Shown: piece by piece, positions 26,298 through 36,216 of the stretch
Layout of the letters: the number at the start of each line of letters is the position of its first letter
How positions within the stretch are numbered: position 1 is the stretch's first letter
Source: Dysidea avara
Lineage: Eukaryota > Porifera > Demospongiae > Dictyoceratida > Dysideidae
Length of the DNA: 64,000 nt
Direction: 5' to 3'
Assembly (NCBI RefSeq): GCF_963678975.1
Contig: NC_089278.1
Location: forward strand, 9,079,479 to 9,143,478
The notes under the pieces: generated by a model
Database searches by the model: none
Seen by the model: the letters and a program-made list of their open reading frames with translations, nothing else
What the model was told of the DNA's origin: nothing
Program-made: the position numbers and the translations under genes

Positions 26298-28106
26298 TTA
26301 CAAAAAGACAAGATCTGTATGTTCTAATAATGTACTATTTAATGAAAACTGAGTGTTGGTTCTTGTCATCACTCTGTAACCACCCACACTGAATACTTTA
26401 CTACAGTGCCGATGCTTCTCCTTCAATGTATCCTTGAACTGTAAGAATTCTACTTCTGTCAGCCTTCTACTGTCCACATCAAACATACGTTCTAGAAGAC
26501 ACTGAAATGTTAACAGTTTGGGAGAGTTTTCTATTAATATACTAATACCCACAACAGATACTGATGCTACCGACAGAAACACATGTACCAGTCCACCATG
26601 AGCTGACACTGAACTCATAAAGGTATCGGAAACATCACTGTTTATTGACTGAAGGTACAACTGTTCTAAGTTATGTTTCGGTGCCAATGAGAGTAACAAG
26701 CTAGAAGCACGAATCCTAAGGCATTTGAGTTCTTTACAACTAGTAATGATATCTTGAAATGATGTAAGATCACGGTTGGACAGCTTGCAATATTTGAGCG
26801 ATGGAAAATGACCTAGTATTAGTGAGTTCACTTGATGTAAAGCTTTACAATCGCTGCAATGATGTTGCAAGCACAATGACTCTAATGCTAACAAGTTACA
26901 GCATTTTTTATACAGAGAAATTAACTTTCCCTCATACTCAGCATCTGCCACACACGGGCCAACAATACAGAAATCTGCTACAAGATGGATTAAGTTTATG
27001 GTACTCAATATTTCCCATAGTTTGATTTGGTTCTCCACATCTGAGACTGATATTCCCATTATATTTAGTCCTTGTAAGTTGTGACAGTGATTAGCAATGG
27101 CACATAGACCTTGTAGGTTCTTCAAGCACTGGTGACAATTCCATATTCTTAGTTGTTGAAGATTAGGACATGAAGCAGCTATTGTTTCTAGGTCAACAGG
27201 AAGTAAAAAGCCACTTGCTGCAATATCAAAGTGGGTCACAAAATGAAGATTAGTTATAGTATTATTAGACAGATAACTAAGTGACTTGGCTGCTCGGCAC
27301 ATTGTCTTTCCATCATTACAACAATCAGTTAACTGTAAACAATCCATTCCCGATATGCCACACTGTTTAGCTTGTACAAATGGAAGAACAGCTGATTGGC
27401 CAAAATGTAGCTGAAACGCTGGCAAAATAGGGTAAATATTTAATGGTATTTTGAAACGTGTGTAAAATTTCAGGCAAGCAACATGACTCGCTGGTACCTT
27501 AGAATTCCAGAGCTGCCAGTTCTCTATTAATCCATGTATTCTTGGGAGCTGATTTCCAATGAAGACTACATTGAACTGTGGTGGTCTAAATTTCATGTTC
27601 ACCCACTCATTTACAGAAGCCACAAACAATTCACACCGTTCACATACATACAATGTCAGTTCTTTTAAGTTTGCTCCGATCAAAAGCAATCTCTTGAGGT
27701 TGGTGCAACACACATCTAAAGTGTGCAACTGTTTCATGTGTTGCACAACCTCTCCTAGTTGATCAGGACTCAATGTTACAGTTAGTGGAAGGCTAAGATG
27801 TCTCACATTATTGCAGTATTGCAACACCTCTAATTTTGGTGACAAGTATCCAGGAAAGGCTAACTTTCTAATGTGTTCCCCACACACCTTCAACACGTTG
27901 TTCACACAAAGTTCTTCGCGAATGTCATAATAATCCCACACAAATTCATGCCATAGTGATGGTGTTTCGCAAGCACTTCGTAGCCTCCTCGAAACGTTTC
28001 GTAACTTCACTCTGTCATGCAGTGATACATGGGATATGATAATAACCAGTAGTTCTGTGGGAAGGGCTAAGATAGGAGCTTCCACAATAGACCGTTCTGG
28101 TTTCAT
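26298..28106 (-). CDS. F-box / leucine-rich repeat protein (FBXL-like)
   Basis: A single long exon with a 602-aa frame from the ATG at 28106. F-box proteins bind Skp1 and give substrate choice to SCF ubiquitin ligases. Seen: an F-box near residues 12-55 (LPTELLVIIISHVSLHDRVKLRNVSRRLRSAC...W), then irregular leucine-rich repeats to the end, for example LEVLQYCNNVRHLSLPL, CPNLQQLRIWNC, CHNLQGLNIMG, FPSLKYCKLSN and CKELKCLRIRA. The frame opens with no ATG behind TTTTTTGCAG at 28115-28124, which looks like a splice acceptor. A non-coding 5' exon, or a few extra N-terminal residues, may therefore lie upstream. The substrate is unknown and orthology to a named FBXL is not claimed. Confidence 0.85.
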   Translation of the reverse strand: MKPERSIVEAPILALPTELLVIIISHVSLHDRVKLRNVSRRLRSACETPSLWHEFVWDYYDIREELCVNNVLKVCGEHIRKLAFPGYLSPKLEVLQYCNNVRHLSLPLTVTLSPDQLGEVVQHMKQLHTLDVCCTNLKRLLLIGANLKELTLYVCERCELFVASVNEWVNMKFRPPQFNVVFIGNQLPRIHGLIENWQLWNSKVPASHVACLKFYTRFKIPLNIYPILPAFQLHFGQSAVLPFVQAKQCGISGMDCLQLTDCCNDGKTMCRAAKSLSYLSNNTITNLHFVTHFDIAASGFLLPVDLETIAASCPNLQQLRIWNCHQCLKNLQGLCAIANHCHNLQGLNIMGISVSDVENQIKLWEILSTINLIHLVADFCIVGPCVADAEYEGKLISLYKKCCNLLALESLCLQHHCSDCKALHQVNSLILGHFPSLKYCKLSNRDLTSFQDIITSCKELKCLRIRASSLLLSLAPKHNLEQLYLQSINSDVSDTFMSSVSAHGGLVHVFLSVASVSVVGISILIENSPKLLTFQCLLERMFDVDSRRLTEVEFLQFKDTLKEKHRHCSKVFSVGGYRVMTRTNTQFSLNSTLLEHTDLVFL

Positions 28107-28164
28107 TACACTCCTAAGCTGCAAAAAAGGTTTGTTTATTTTCTTCTGAGGCGCTTATCAATTA

Positions 28165-28375
28165 GAGAAGGTGACTGTTCTATTAGAATAGTACCATTTT
28201 TTATTGTTGTTATTATACAAACCCAAGGGCGGATCTAGGGGGGTTTCTGAGGTTTCCAGAAACTGGTCAAGTGTATTCAGGTATATTATTTTACAGTGAT
28301 TTGCAATGGTACAAAAGTTCAGATCGAAATATTCTAATAGAGCAGTCAACCACTCTAATAGAACAGCCACATTTG
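28165..28375. repeat. Short element bounded by inverted CTCTATTAGAG motifs
   Basis: TGACTGTTCTATTAGAATAG at about 28171 faces ATTCTAATAGAGCAGTCAAC at about 28329, giving a 180-bp unit with about 18-bp inverted ends. A second motif (ACTCTAATAGAACAGCCA) follows at about 28351. Non-coding. Confidence 0.5.
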
Positions 28376-28755
28376 TATTTCTCTTAAGAACTGCTAGCTA
28401 GCTACTTTATTTACCTGTACCAACACAGTAAAAAAATACTCCTAAATTTTATAACAGAGTGATAAAATCTGCCTACAAGACCCAGCTGGGACTGATGTAT
28501 ATTGTTACCGTATGATCTTTTATCTGCTGCTGGCACTCTAGCTAATAGGATGGTCACTGAGTGTCTGTACTACTTGTACCATTAGACATCAACATCAGAT
28601 CTCAACCACTTCAAGGCTAGTGATTTGGAGAGCTTTATGCAGCAAAACAGATATTGGAAAGTTTGGACAAATGCTTCAAGTAGACATGATTTATGAAACA
28701 TTTGCTACTTGGCAGTACTTGCAAAATATGTATTGGAAAACCTCTTCAAAAAAAT

Positions 28756-28839
28756 TGTCAGATATGGAATTTGAACCCATTCCCACAACAGTGGACTACA
28801 ACCTGAATGCAGTGCCTTAGACCACTCAGTCACTCTGAC
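28756..28839 (-). tRNA. tRNA-Leu(CAG)-like gene or pseudogene
   Basis: The 84-nt minus-strand sequence aligns to eukaryotic tRNA-Leu. It has GTCAGAG and ATCTGAC acceptor arms (six of seven pairs), GAGTGGTCTAAGGC D-arm, anticodon stem CTGCA-TTCAGGT-TGTAG with CAG, a long variable arm CCAC-TGTT-GTGG, and T arm ATGGG-TTCAAAT-TCCAT. No CCA is encoded. The A box (TGACTGAGTGG) and B box (GGTTCAAATTC) each carry a transition against consensus and one D-stem pair is lost, so it may be a decayed copy or a SINE head rather than a working gene. Confidence 0.55.
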
Positions 28840-28859
28840 CCTGATGAAAGAAAAATTGT

Positions 28860-29793
28860 TGAAGGTACTTAAATTTAACACTTTAAAGTGACCATTTGGT
28901 CAATGTAGTTAGGCATTATGTAATCTGTATTATAACACACAAGGCCAGAAATTAATGGAGTGCTATAAGAATCACACCACATGTCACAGTTTTATTATTA
29001 AGTGTGGCTTTCATCTTTCCTTGTGAATACCTGAAAGCAACAGAGACCTACAAGTGCCTTATGTAACTTGCTGTTGAAACTTTCAAACAAAGCAAACACA
29101 CCTACCATGTTGTTGCTTACTGATCGAGAAAGATATCTCTTCATCATATTGTGTTTCTCTGCTATAGTATAATGGCTACACCTGTGCATTAGTGACTGCA
29201 CAGACACAGATATAGGTGTGGTTCTTAAATGTTTGTCCAGTGAAAGACTTGTAGTGCATACAAAGATAAGAAACATTTCATCGGCCTGTGCCTGGCCAGT
29301 TTAATACATTACAACATGCATGACTTTTGTTTTGTATTTACACAACAGATGCCTGACTGTATCATGCACAGTTGTGGTATATGCTGTGCCAGTATATGAC
29401 TAAGCATCTAAAGATGCACGATCAAATTCATTCATGTAAGTCATGGACAACACACTGGCTTTGTATATTAGAACTGTGACTTAAACTTAGAAGCTTTCTG
29501 TTTGTCCTGACATGAACCTATAAAATAGCTAACTCCTAGTAGCGCAGCTTGTACCAGTCATAACAAACAGATGACAGGAGTGCTTTTATTTGCCAATATT
29601 TGATCCACACCTTTGGGAGTTGGTGAAATTTACAGAACATATGTTGACATTAAAGCAATGCTAATGAATTACATTAAAAAGTAAAGGTAAAAATCTTGTT
29701 TATTACAAAAGTACCCTTACACATACTATACAAAACATTGCTGATTCTATAAAATACATACATGCTTGCACTATATTACAACATGCATGTCAA
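28860..29793. other. Spacer without a supported gene
   Basis: One minus-strand frame (28998-29276, 92 aa) has no recognisable domain and no clear splice context. The rest is AT-rich. The 3' UTR of the 7TM-like gene must start near 29793. Confidence 0.45.
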
Positions 29794-31357
29794 TTATATG
29801 TCAAACTTCTCAAGTTTATTGGGCGAATATAATTTTTCATCAAATTGTAGGGAAACCACATCATCTTTTTTATTTTCATCAGTTTTATTCAACTTGTCTG
29901 GCAACTTTATTAGCTTCTTCAAAATCCAGGTCAAGGTAAGGAGGAATAATGGTGGTAGGAGGTGGTTGGCCCACTCGGTGACAGAGTCAGCTCCTGTCTT
30001 GTTATCTCCACCAATGTTTATCCTGATAAGGAATGAAATGTAACTGATGATGAAGGTGAGGATAGCAATCATGAGAAGGAAGTAGATGATAGCAAAGTAG
30101 CCACGGCATTTCCTCATTCTACAGCAAGCATAAATTACTCGTACAAAGCTGAAGATTACAGAGAAAAAGACAACCATGCATACTGTTCCAATGGCATACA
30201 CTGCAGTGAGGAGTATGGTTCTGAATGGGTTCAGGATAAAACCAAGCATTATGAAAACTGCATGCCAAGACAACAGCAATGCTGCAGTAAACACAATCCA
30301 TAGAGCAAAGCTTTGAAGCCAGAAAGATGGACGCCAGCAATGTTGTTTCTTTTTCTCCAGTTTGCTGTATGTTGACATAAACTTGTATGTTAACAGAAGT
30401 GCTGTCACAAACTGGATTACTATTAGTGTCCATAGCCAAGTATATGGGATGACATAGTACCATGGATTATCTCTGTTAAAGCCAGCCATTTGGAAGATGA
30501 GCGTGACAATAATGCCACACACACAAGTTGCTATTAAACCAAAAAGAAAAGGGAAAAGATCTGCATTTTCTTCATCTATTTTCTTCTGTGCCTTTTTTCG
30601 CAGATCAAGGTACAATAGACTACAGAGTGGAGCAACAACAGTCGGTAGTGCCAAAAGACTTAGTAGGAGGAAAATAGCATCAACATCATTGAATTCTGAG
30701 TTGAGAATACGTGTGGAGTCAAATAAGATATCTAATGAATCTTGGTTGACATCCTTGTTTAATGGTTCCAATTCATCAGTGGTGATGTATCTAGCTGCAT
30801 AGCCAACAAATGGACGTCCTTCATCTAAGCTCCCTGTACCTTCTGCATACAATCTCAGCTACAGAAATAGTCAGCACAATAATATTACTGTTATAGCAAC
30901 TACACAAAATACAACTTACCGAAGTTGTTGCTCTCAACAAGTACTCATTCATTGTGTCACTACACAGTGGTGGAATTCTTAACTCAATTTCAGACACTCT
31001 TTCATAGATAGCAAAGAAGGAGAATATCTGAAGTTGTGCAAGATTCAAATCCATGTAAAATGTATTCATACACCACTTCCATTTAGAACAGCCTGACACT
31101 ACTTCATCTTCATTAGAGGTAATACTAGGACAATTGGACTTATCTTCTTCAGTTCTGTTGAGTCCCAGGTAATAATAAGCTGTGACACACAAAGTTTCTC
31201 CTTCTGTTCTTGGCTGGAAGAAAGCATTAGCAATCTGATAGGCATTTTCTTGATTTTTCAAGAGAGCACTTTCCAATACAGCATAATCCACTGAACAACT
31301 CTGTGCACTGGCTACATGAAGAAACGCCAAGAACAGTAAACTCCAAGCACCAACCAT
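29794..31357 (-). CDS. Unrecognised signal-peptide protein with about seven membrane spans
   Basis: Two exons, 31357-30920 and 30858-29794, joined in phase 0; 500 aa. I do not recognise the family. Start: the ATG giving MVGAWSLLFLAFLHVASAQS, a textbook signal peptide; the upstream in-frame ATG (31549) lacks one. Residues about 20-210 are extracellular-like, with several Cys (CSVDY, TLCVTAYYY, SNCPSI, SGCSKWKWC, PPLCSD) and an NRT glycosylation site. About seven hydrophobic spans follow, roughly starting at residues 212, 252, 286, 327, 360, 400 and 441. A CCRMRKCRGY patch sits after the fifth and a Lys-rich tail (KKLIKLPDKLNK) ends the protein. The topology fits a receptor-like protein, but I see no DRY or NPxxY signature, so a GPCR role is only a possibility. 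A transporter or other multi-span protein is equally possible. Confidence 0.8.
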
Positions 31358-33228
31358 TTCACCTCCAGTGGTCTCATACAACTGTACTATACAGCACATC
31401 CTATTACTTATATACAAGTGTTCAAGGGATGTCATACATGTGTATTGTGTATGACATATTTGAATGTCTGGCAACCTTGCACAGATAAAATATTTTCCAT
31501 GAGCTCTTATAGAGTGTAGTATATCAGAATACCTTTTCCTGGATGACAAATGTAATTTACTTAGTCAAAACAAACAGATTGTTGTCATAATTATCGGCAA
31601 CTCCCTAAGCAAGTGATTTCAAAATGTTCTAACTTGTTAAGTATGGGTGCCACTCCTCAACTCTACAAGTCCACCCAACACACATGTACCTAATATATAA
31701 CCACAAAATTAATGTTATGTTGCCAAATGATAAACTGTTTAATTGAAACATGGATGACATACTTTGAAGCAAGTCTTAAGCATATAACTTATGTATAGCT
31801 ATACTGCTATATGAATTGAGTTAGTAACACTGATACTTGAGTATTCATAAATCAGTTATCCCAGTTTATAATCATGTACGTATATGTAAAATTATGACAG
31901 TCACATAATATAATAATAATATTAATTATGATGAGTATAAGTAACACTGCATGAGGTAGCTTTAATTAGTATCCTTTCAGGCATTTCAGCCCCAAACTCC
32001 AAGTGTTCATGCAGCATGCAGTAATTAGAACTGTAAAACTTAACATGGTAACCAGTTAAATAGTTTTGCTCTCATTTCTCGGCCTCCATAATGTAGCAGT
32101 ACATGCCGTGCATATAGCTACTAGTATACACTACAGCCTATGGGATTGTATAAGCCCTAAGGAATGAAGAGGTCTCCAGTTTCTATTACAAATGTTGTAC
32201 AAGATATACTCTGACTCATCAGGGTGGTTATCTAACCATTATTATATACTCATTAAAAATCATATACAGTTAGCTAGTAATGTATATAATGTGTCTACTA
32301 ACATGTCTTCTATTTATTTACACAAAATAGTTTGCCATTATATTCTATGCAACTAGAATGTCACATGCACTGATGTAAAACATCATGGGTGCAGTAACAA
32401 GAATCACTGTATGTTGGCTATACTGAATCAAAAGTGTTGCATGGATAATATAGCTAGTACTGCTTAGTGTAGCTATTTGGTTGAACTAGATAGCTTATAC
32501 CTCCCCTCTTATTAGCTGTCATGAATATGCCTATTCTGTATATGGAATCCTCACATTCTTAAAAACATTTTCAATGCAGGGTTCTCTATTGGGTTCCAAT
32601 AGTATAGGTGAAATCCCTTTATTGCTGGAACAAACCATATGATGATTGTATCCATGAGTTATACCATCAAGCAACACCACATGTATATTTAATTTTGCCA
32701 AGTGTATATTATAGTCTACGCTACAGATCGAGACTGTCGAGACTCATTACTTTTACATGAACTTTATCAGTTATATGAAACCATACCAGCCAGATCTCAT
32801 CTTCTATCCATCTGACCAGTTGTATCTATCATAACTATATATTTCTTTGTCAACAGCCCCACATTCATTTGGAACACCATACCATGTCATTATAGATTAA
32901 GAAGTCAAACTCAGCTCTTCACCGTTTTCTATTTTAAAATGGAACTAGCCAGCTAAGTAGCTGTTTAAAAAATTCTGTTCCAATAATTGTATAACAAATT
33001 GTACCTCCATGCATAGTAAAGTCTGACATAACATACTACCCTGGGAATAATTTTATGAAATCCATATATATATATATTAGCTCTGAGATAGACATCCTGT
33101 TGTTATAAGTCTGCATGGCACAAAACTATAGTACATGGACAGTGACAAATGCCCAAACTACTGTTACAAGTTTAGGAAAACCATTGATACACATTTGATG
33201 TTACAGTAACATACAGTATACACATGTA
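31358..33228. other. Non-coding stretch with no recognised structure
   Basis: About 1.9 kb of AT-rich DNA with no open frame above 60 codons that looks coding. It contains the upstream region of the 7TM-like gene at one end and the 3' UTR of the NHL gene at the other. I found no repeat I could name. Confidence 0.5.
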
Positions 33229-34446
33229 TTATGACGTATACCATGTACATATATCTTCCATGTAGTAACTACAAACTAGAATACAAATAAGGAGAAGGCT
33301 GTAGTACCAATCATGATCAGATTGACAATCATGACCAGATTGGCTGTAGTACCAATCATGACCAGATTGGCTGTAGTACCAATCATGACCAGATTGCTTA
33401 AAAATCTGAATTCTTTTGTTATAGCGATCACTGACATAGACCATATCACCTCTAACAGCTATTCCACAAGGCATGTTAAAATACCCACTATCAGATCCAC
33501 GAGACCCAAAGCATTCTGTAGTGTTGCCATCACTGTCAAACACTGAAACACGATGATTTATGGAATCAGCAACATAAATAAAGCCATTGAGATCAACAGC
33601 AATACCATACGCATAACTCAGCTGGCCCTTCTCAGATCCTGGGCTCTCAGTACCAATCTTCTTAACCAGGTCACCTTGTGGTGTGAAAATATATACACAG
33701 TGATTCTTGTAGTCGACAACAAGTAGTTGAGCTTGGTTATTGACTGCTATACCATGGGGCTTTCCTAGCTGCTGTTCACCAAATGTACTATAAAATGTTT
33801 TACTGCTAATGCAGAATACTGAGATACGTCCGTTTTCAGTATCAGCAACATATAATCTGTCATTGTGAGTAGTAATGCCATGTGGACTGTCTAGTTGCCC
33901 ATTTCCATTTCCTTTATTACCAAAGTGATGAAGAAAAGTATTGGAAGTAAGATCGATTCTTTGTACTCGATGGTTAAGGCAGTCAGCTACATATAAGCAA
34001 TTGTTATCATCAAATGCAACTCCTTCAGGGCTGTTAAATTCGTCAATTTCACTTCCGACTCTGCTACCAAAAGTCTTCACCAGCTGGTCATCACATGAAC
34101 TATCAAACACATGCACACAATGATTAGTGTTATCAGCAACTGCCCACAGACTATTAGTCTTACTAACTGCAACACCCCATGGTTCACCTCTACTGTTAGC
34201 AATTTCTTTCATTTTCCAAGGTTTACGTATTACAGAGCTTGGTTGAATATTCAGCTGTGCTACTCTGTGCTCACTGTACTGTCTGCAGTGATGGGTGTTA
34301 CACACTTCACAAAGAAATGCTCCTTCACCACCATCACATTGACAACAAAACACTATGACTTGATTGTTTCCTTCACACCGATCACAGCTTGGCAGTTTTC
34401 CCTCAATTATGTTCAGCAGTTTGTTGCAGCGAATACAGTCATCCAT
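33229..34446 (-). CDS. B-box zinc finger / NHL-repeat protein (TRIM-NHL-like, no RING)
   Basis: Intronless 405-aa frame. The N-terminus (about 4-60) has Cys/His pairs in B-box style: CIRC, CDRC, CCQC, CEVCNTHHCRQYSEHRV. Residues about 80-355 form six NHL beta-propeller blades, each with the GVAV/GIAV...LYVADxxNHRVxxF pattern (EGVAFDDNNCLYVADCLNHRVQRI, HGITTHNDRLYVADTENGRISVF, YGIAVDLNGFIYVADSINHRV, CGIAVRGDMVYVSDRYNKRIQIF). TRIM-NHL proteins are RNA-binding or ubiquitin ligases; this one lacks a RING and a coiled coil, so ligase activity is doubtful. The C-terminal 45 residues come from a 27-bp minisatellite (SGHDWYYSQ units) and unrelated sequence past the natural propeller end. Such genes are greatly expanded in sponges and cnidarians. 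The role is unknown. Confidence 0.85.
   Translation of the reverse strand: MDDCIRCNKLLNIIEGKLPSCDRCEGNNQVIVFCCQCDGGEGAFLCEVCNTHHCRQYSEHRVAQLNIQPSSVIRKPWKMKEIANSRGEPWGVAVSKTNSLWAVADNTNHCVHVFDSSCDDQLVKTFGSRVGSEIDEFNSPEGVAFDDNNCLYVADCLNHRVQRIDLTSNTFLHHFGNKGNGNGQLDSPHGITTHNDRLYVADTENGRISVFCISSKTFYSTFGEQQLGKPHGIAVNNQAQLLVVDYKNHCVYIFTPQGDLVKKIGTESPGSEKGQLSYAYGIAVDLNGFIYVADSINHRVSVFDSDGNTTECFGSRGSDSGYFNMPCGIAVRGDMVYVSDRYNKRIQIFKQSGHDWYYSQSGHDWYYSQSGHDCQSDHDWYYSLLLICILVCSYYMEDICTWYTS
33297..33397. repeat. 27-bp coding minisatellite at the NHL gene 3' end
   Basis: About three and a half units of GGCTGTAGTACCAATCATGA plus CCAGATT. As the unit is nine codons long it keeps the frame and adds SGHDWYYSQ repeats to the protein. 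Confidence 0.9.
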
Positions 34447-34864
34447 GTGTAGTTGGAATAGGTGTTGAAGTAGTTATATGATATACTGTATTTCCAGATC
34501 TGATTTCAGATGTTTAACTTTTTGGACTTTCTGCATAAAAACAAAACACCGGTCTAGCATCAACTGGTTTCATATTTACATCATTCGCATAATGAAATAA
34601 TCATTATGTGCATGACATAATCATTTAGTGAACATCAATTTAGTGATGAAATAAATGCACTTATGTAATGACTATTATTTATTTAAATAATAAATATTAT
34701 GTGAGTTTAACAAGTCATTCAAATTGCGTGGGCTGACAGCGAACGTAGCTCAGTCACTGAGATATATTTGTTGTCAGCTCACACAATCTGAATGACATTA
34801 AAACTAGTACAGAAGTATACACATTGGTAGTCTACATACTCTCATGCATATTATGAATCCAGAA
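34447..34864. other. Upstream region of the NHL gene
   Basis: AT-rich, no open frame. It contains repeated CATAATCAT / ATTATTTATTTAAATAAT words near 34600-34690 and the left target repeat of the next element. A promoter must be here but is not recognisable. Confidence 0.4.
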
Positions 34865-35361
34865 CAACGTTGAAACCGGGTCACTATTGCTGACCCGGAT
34901 GACCCACTGACCCAGATTTGACCTGGATGTGACCCGGATTAATTAAAGCCGAGACGTGTTTCGGCCAGTCTCGAGCGAGCGAATGAGTCTACATTTTGAG
35001 CGTTCGATTCGTGTTAAGTAAATATTGCACTTCAGCCTAGCTGTAGGTTGAAGACCAAAAAAAAAAAAGTCTTCACCTACTGACAATAGCTACCCCTCAC
35101 CATAGATACCCTCAGTTTCGTGCTACATACTGCACTTACTAGCAAATAGGCGTGGCTGAGCGTATGTTGGTAATGCGATAAGTGGGCGTGGCTCACGAAA
35201 GAGCTACACGATAGCGTTTATAAGTTTCCACGTCGTCAAACGAACAATTTCGTTTCTCACGTGATCCAATCCGGGTCAGACCCGGATAAATTGTAAACCG
35301 GGTCAGATCCGGATGACTCGGAGAAAATGTGACCCGGATGACCCGACCCGGTTCAACGCTG
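34865..35361. mobile_element. hAT-like non-autonomous element, CCGGGTC family, copy A
   Basis: Begins CAACGTTGAAACCGGGTCA and ends with the complement of CAGCGTTGAACCGGGTCGGG, flanked by ATCCAGAA and ATCCGGAA (7 of 8 match). The ends are lined with repeated GACCCGGAT words. The middle has GGCGTGGCT words, an A-run after GAAGACC and CACGTGATCC. Copy B at 43764-44239 is very similar and in the same orientation. Confidence 0.85.
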
Positions 35362-35799
35362 ATCCGGAACCTATAAGAAACTAACAACATAATGTCTGAA
35401 AGACAATACTATATGTACATGGTTGTTATTTTTAAGTGCTATTAGATGGTTAGGTATAATAATGTGTAGTGCACAGCAAAACAACAATACCAATATTACC
35501 TGTAATTACAGTGAGCACTAAATAAAAGATAACAACTGCTTGGGAAACCTTGCAGGTGGTACTGGAATTAAGGGGTTAATTTGAAATAGGAGCAGCCAGT
35601 TTCCTTACAAATTAATTCAGTATAGCTGCAATAACAAGGGCAGCTTCCCTGTGCAGCTGCCTGCTGCCAAACAGGTCCTTGTCATGGTAAAATGTTATGA
35701 TTTAAGCTTGTCACTTAATTCTCCCAGAAAAGACAGCACTCCTCACGCAGTTTGAGGAATGTTGAAGTTTTAATGTCAGTTAGCCAGCATCGTAATAAG

Positions 35800-36213
35800 T
35801 TACTCTATTAGAGCGTTCACAAAAAGTTACCATGCAGAGAAATCAGCTTGTAGAGTATTCAGCTAATATTTCAAGTCACCCTGTAGAAAGTTCAGCTATT
35901 TTACAAGTCACTTGCACTGCTGGCATGTAGAGAATTCAGTTACAAGAAGGTCACCCTGTAAAGAGTTCAGCTATGTTATAAGTCTCATTGCAGACAGTTC
36001 AGTTAGGTATAGGTTACAAGTCACCCTGTATGCACGGGAATACAGCTATGCAATGTATGCAAAGAGGTCAACCATATGTTACAAGTCACCATGAGAATTC
36101 AGCTACAAGCAAGTTGCCCTGTTGAGAGTTCATCTACAAACAAATCACCCTGTAGAATTTAGCTAAGTTACAAGTCTCCCTGTAGAGAGTTCAGCCACAT
36201 AAGTCGTCCTGCA
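35800..36213. repeat. Minisatellite GTAGAGAGTTCAGCTA / TACAAGTCACC, left part
   Basis: About a dozen imperfect units of roughly 30-35 bp with words CACCCTGTAGAGAGTTCAGC and TTACAAGTCACC. The same unit resumes at 41945-41985 beyond the retroelement, and worn units appear at 44560-44700. Confidence 0.75.
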
Positions 36214-36216
36214 CTG

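Noticed and set aside
28998-29276. 92-aa minus-strand frame as a gene
   Set aside because: No recognisable domain, no splice partner and no clear promoter context; kept only as a note in the spacer entry.
33297-36213. Tandem repeats considered as a CRISPR array
   Set aside because: The units are contiguous or near-contiguous minisatellites without unique spacers, in an animal genome.
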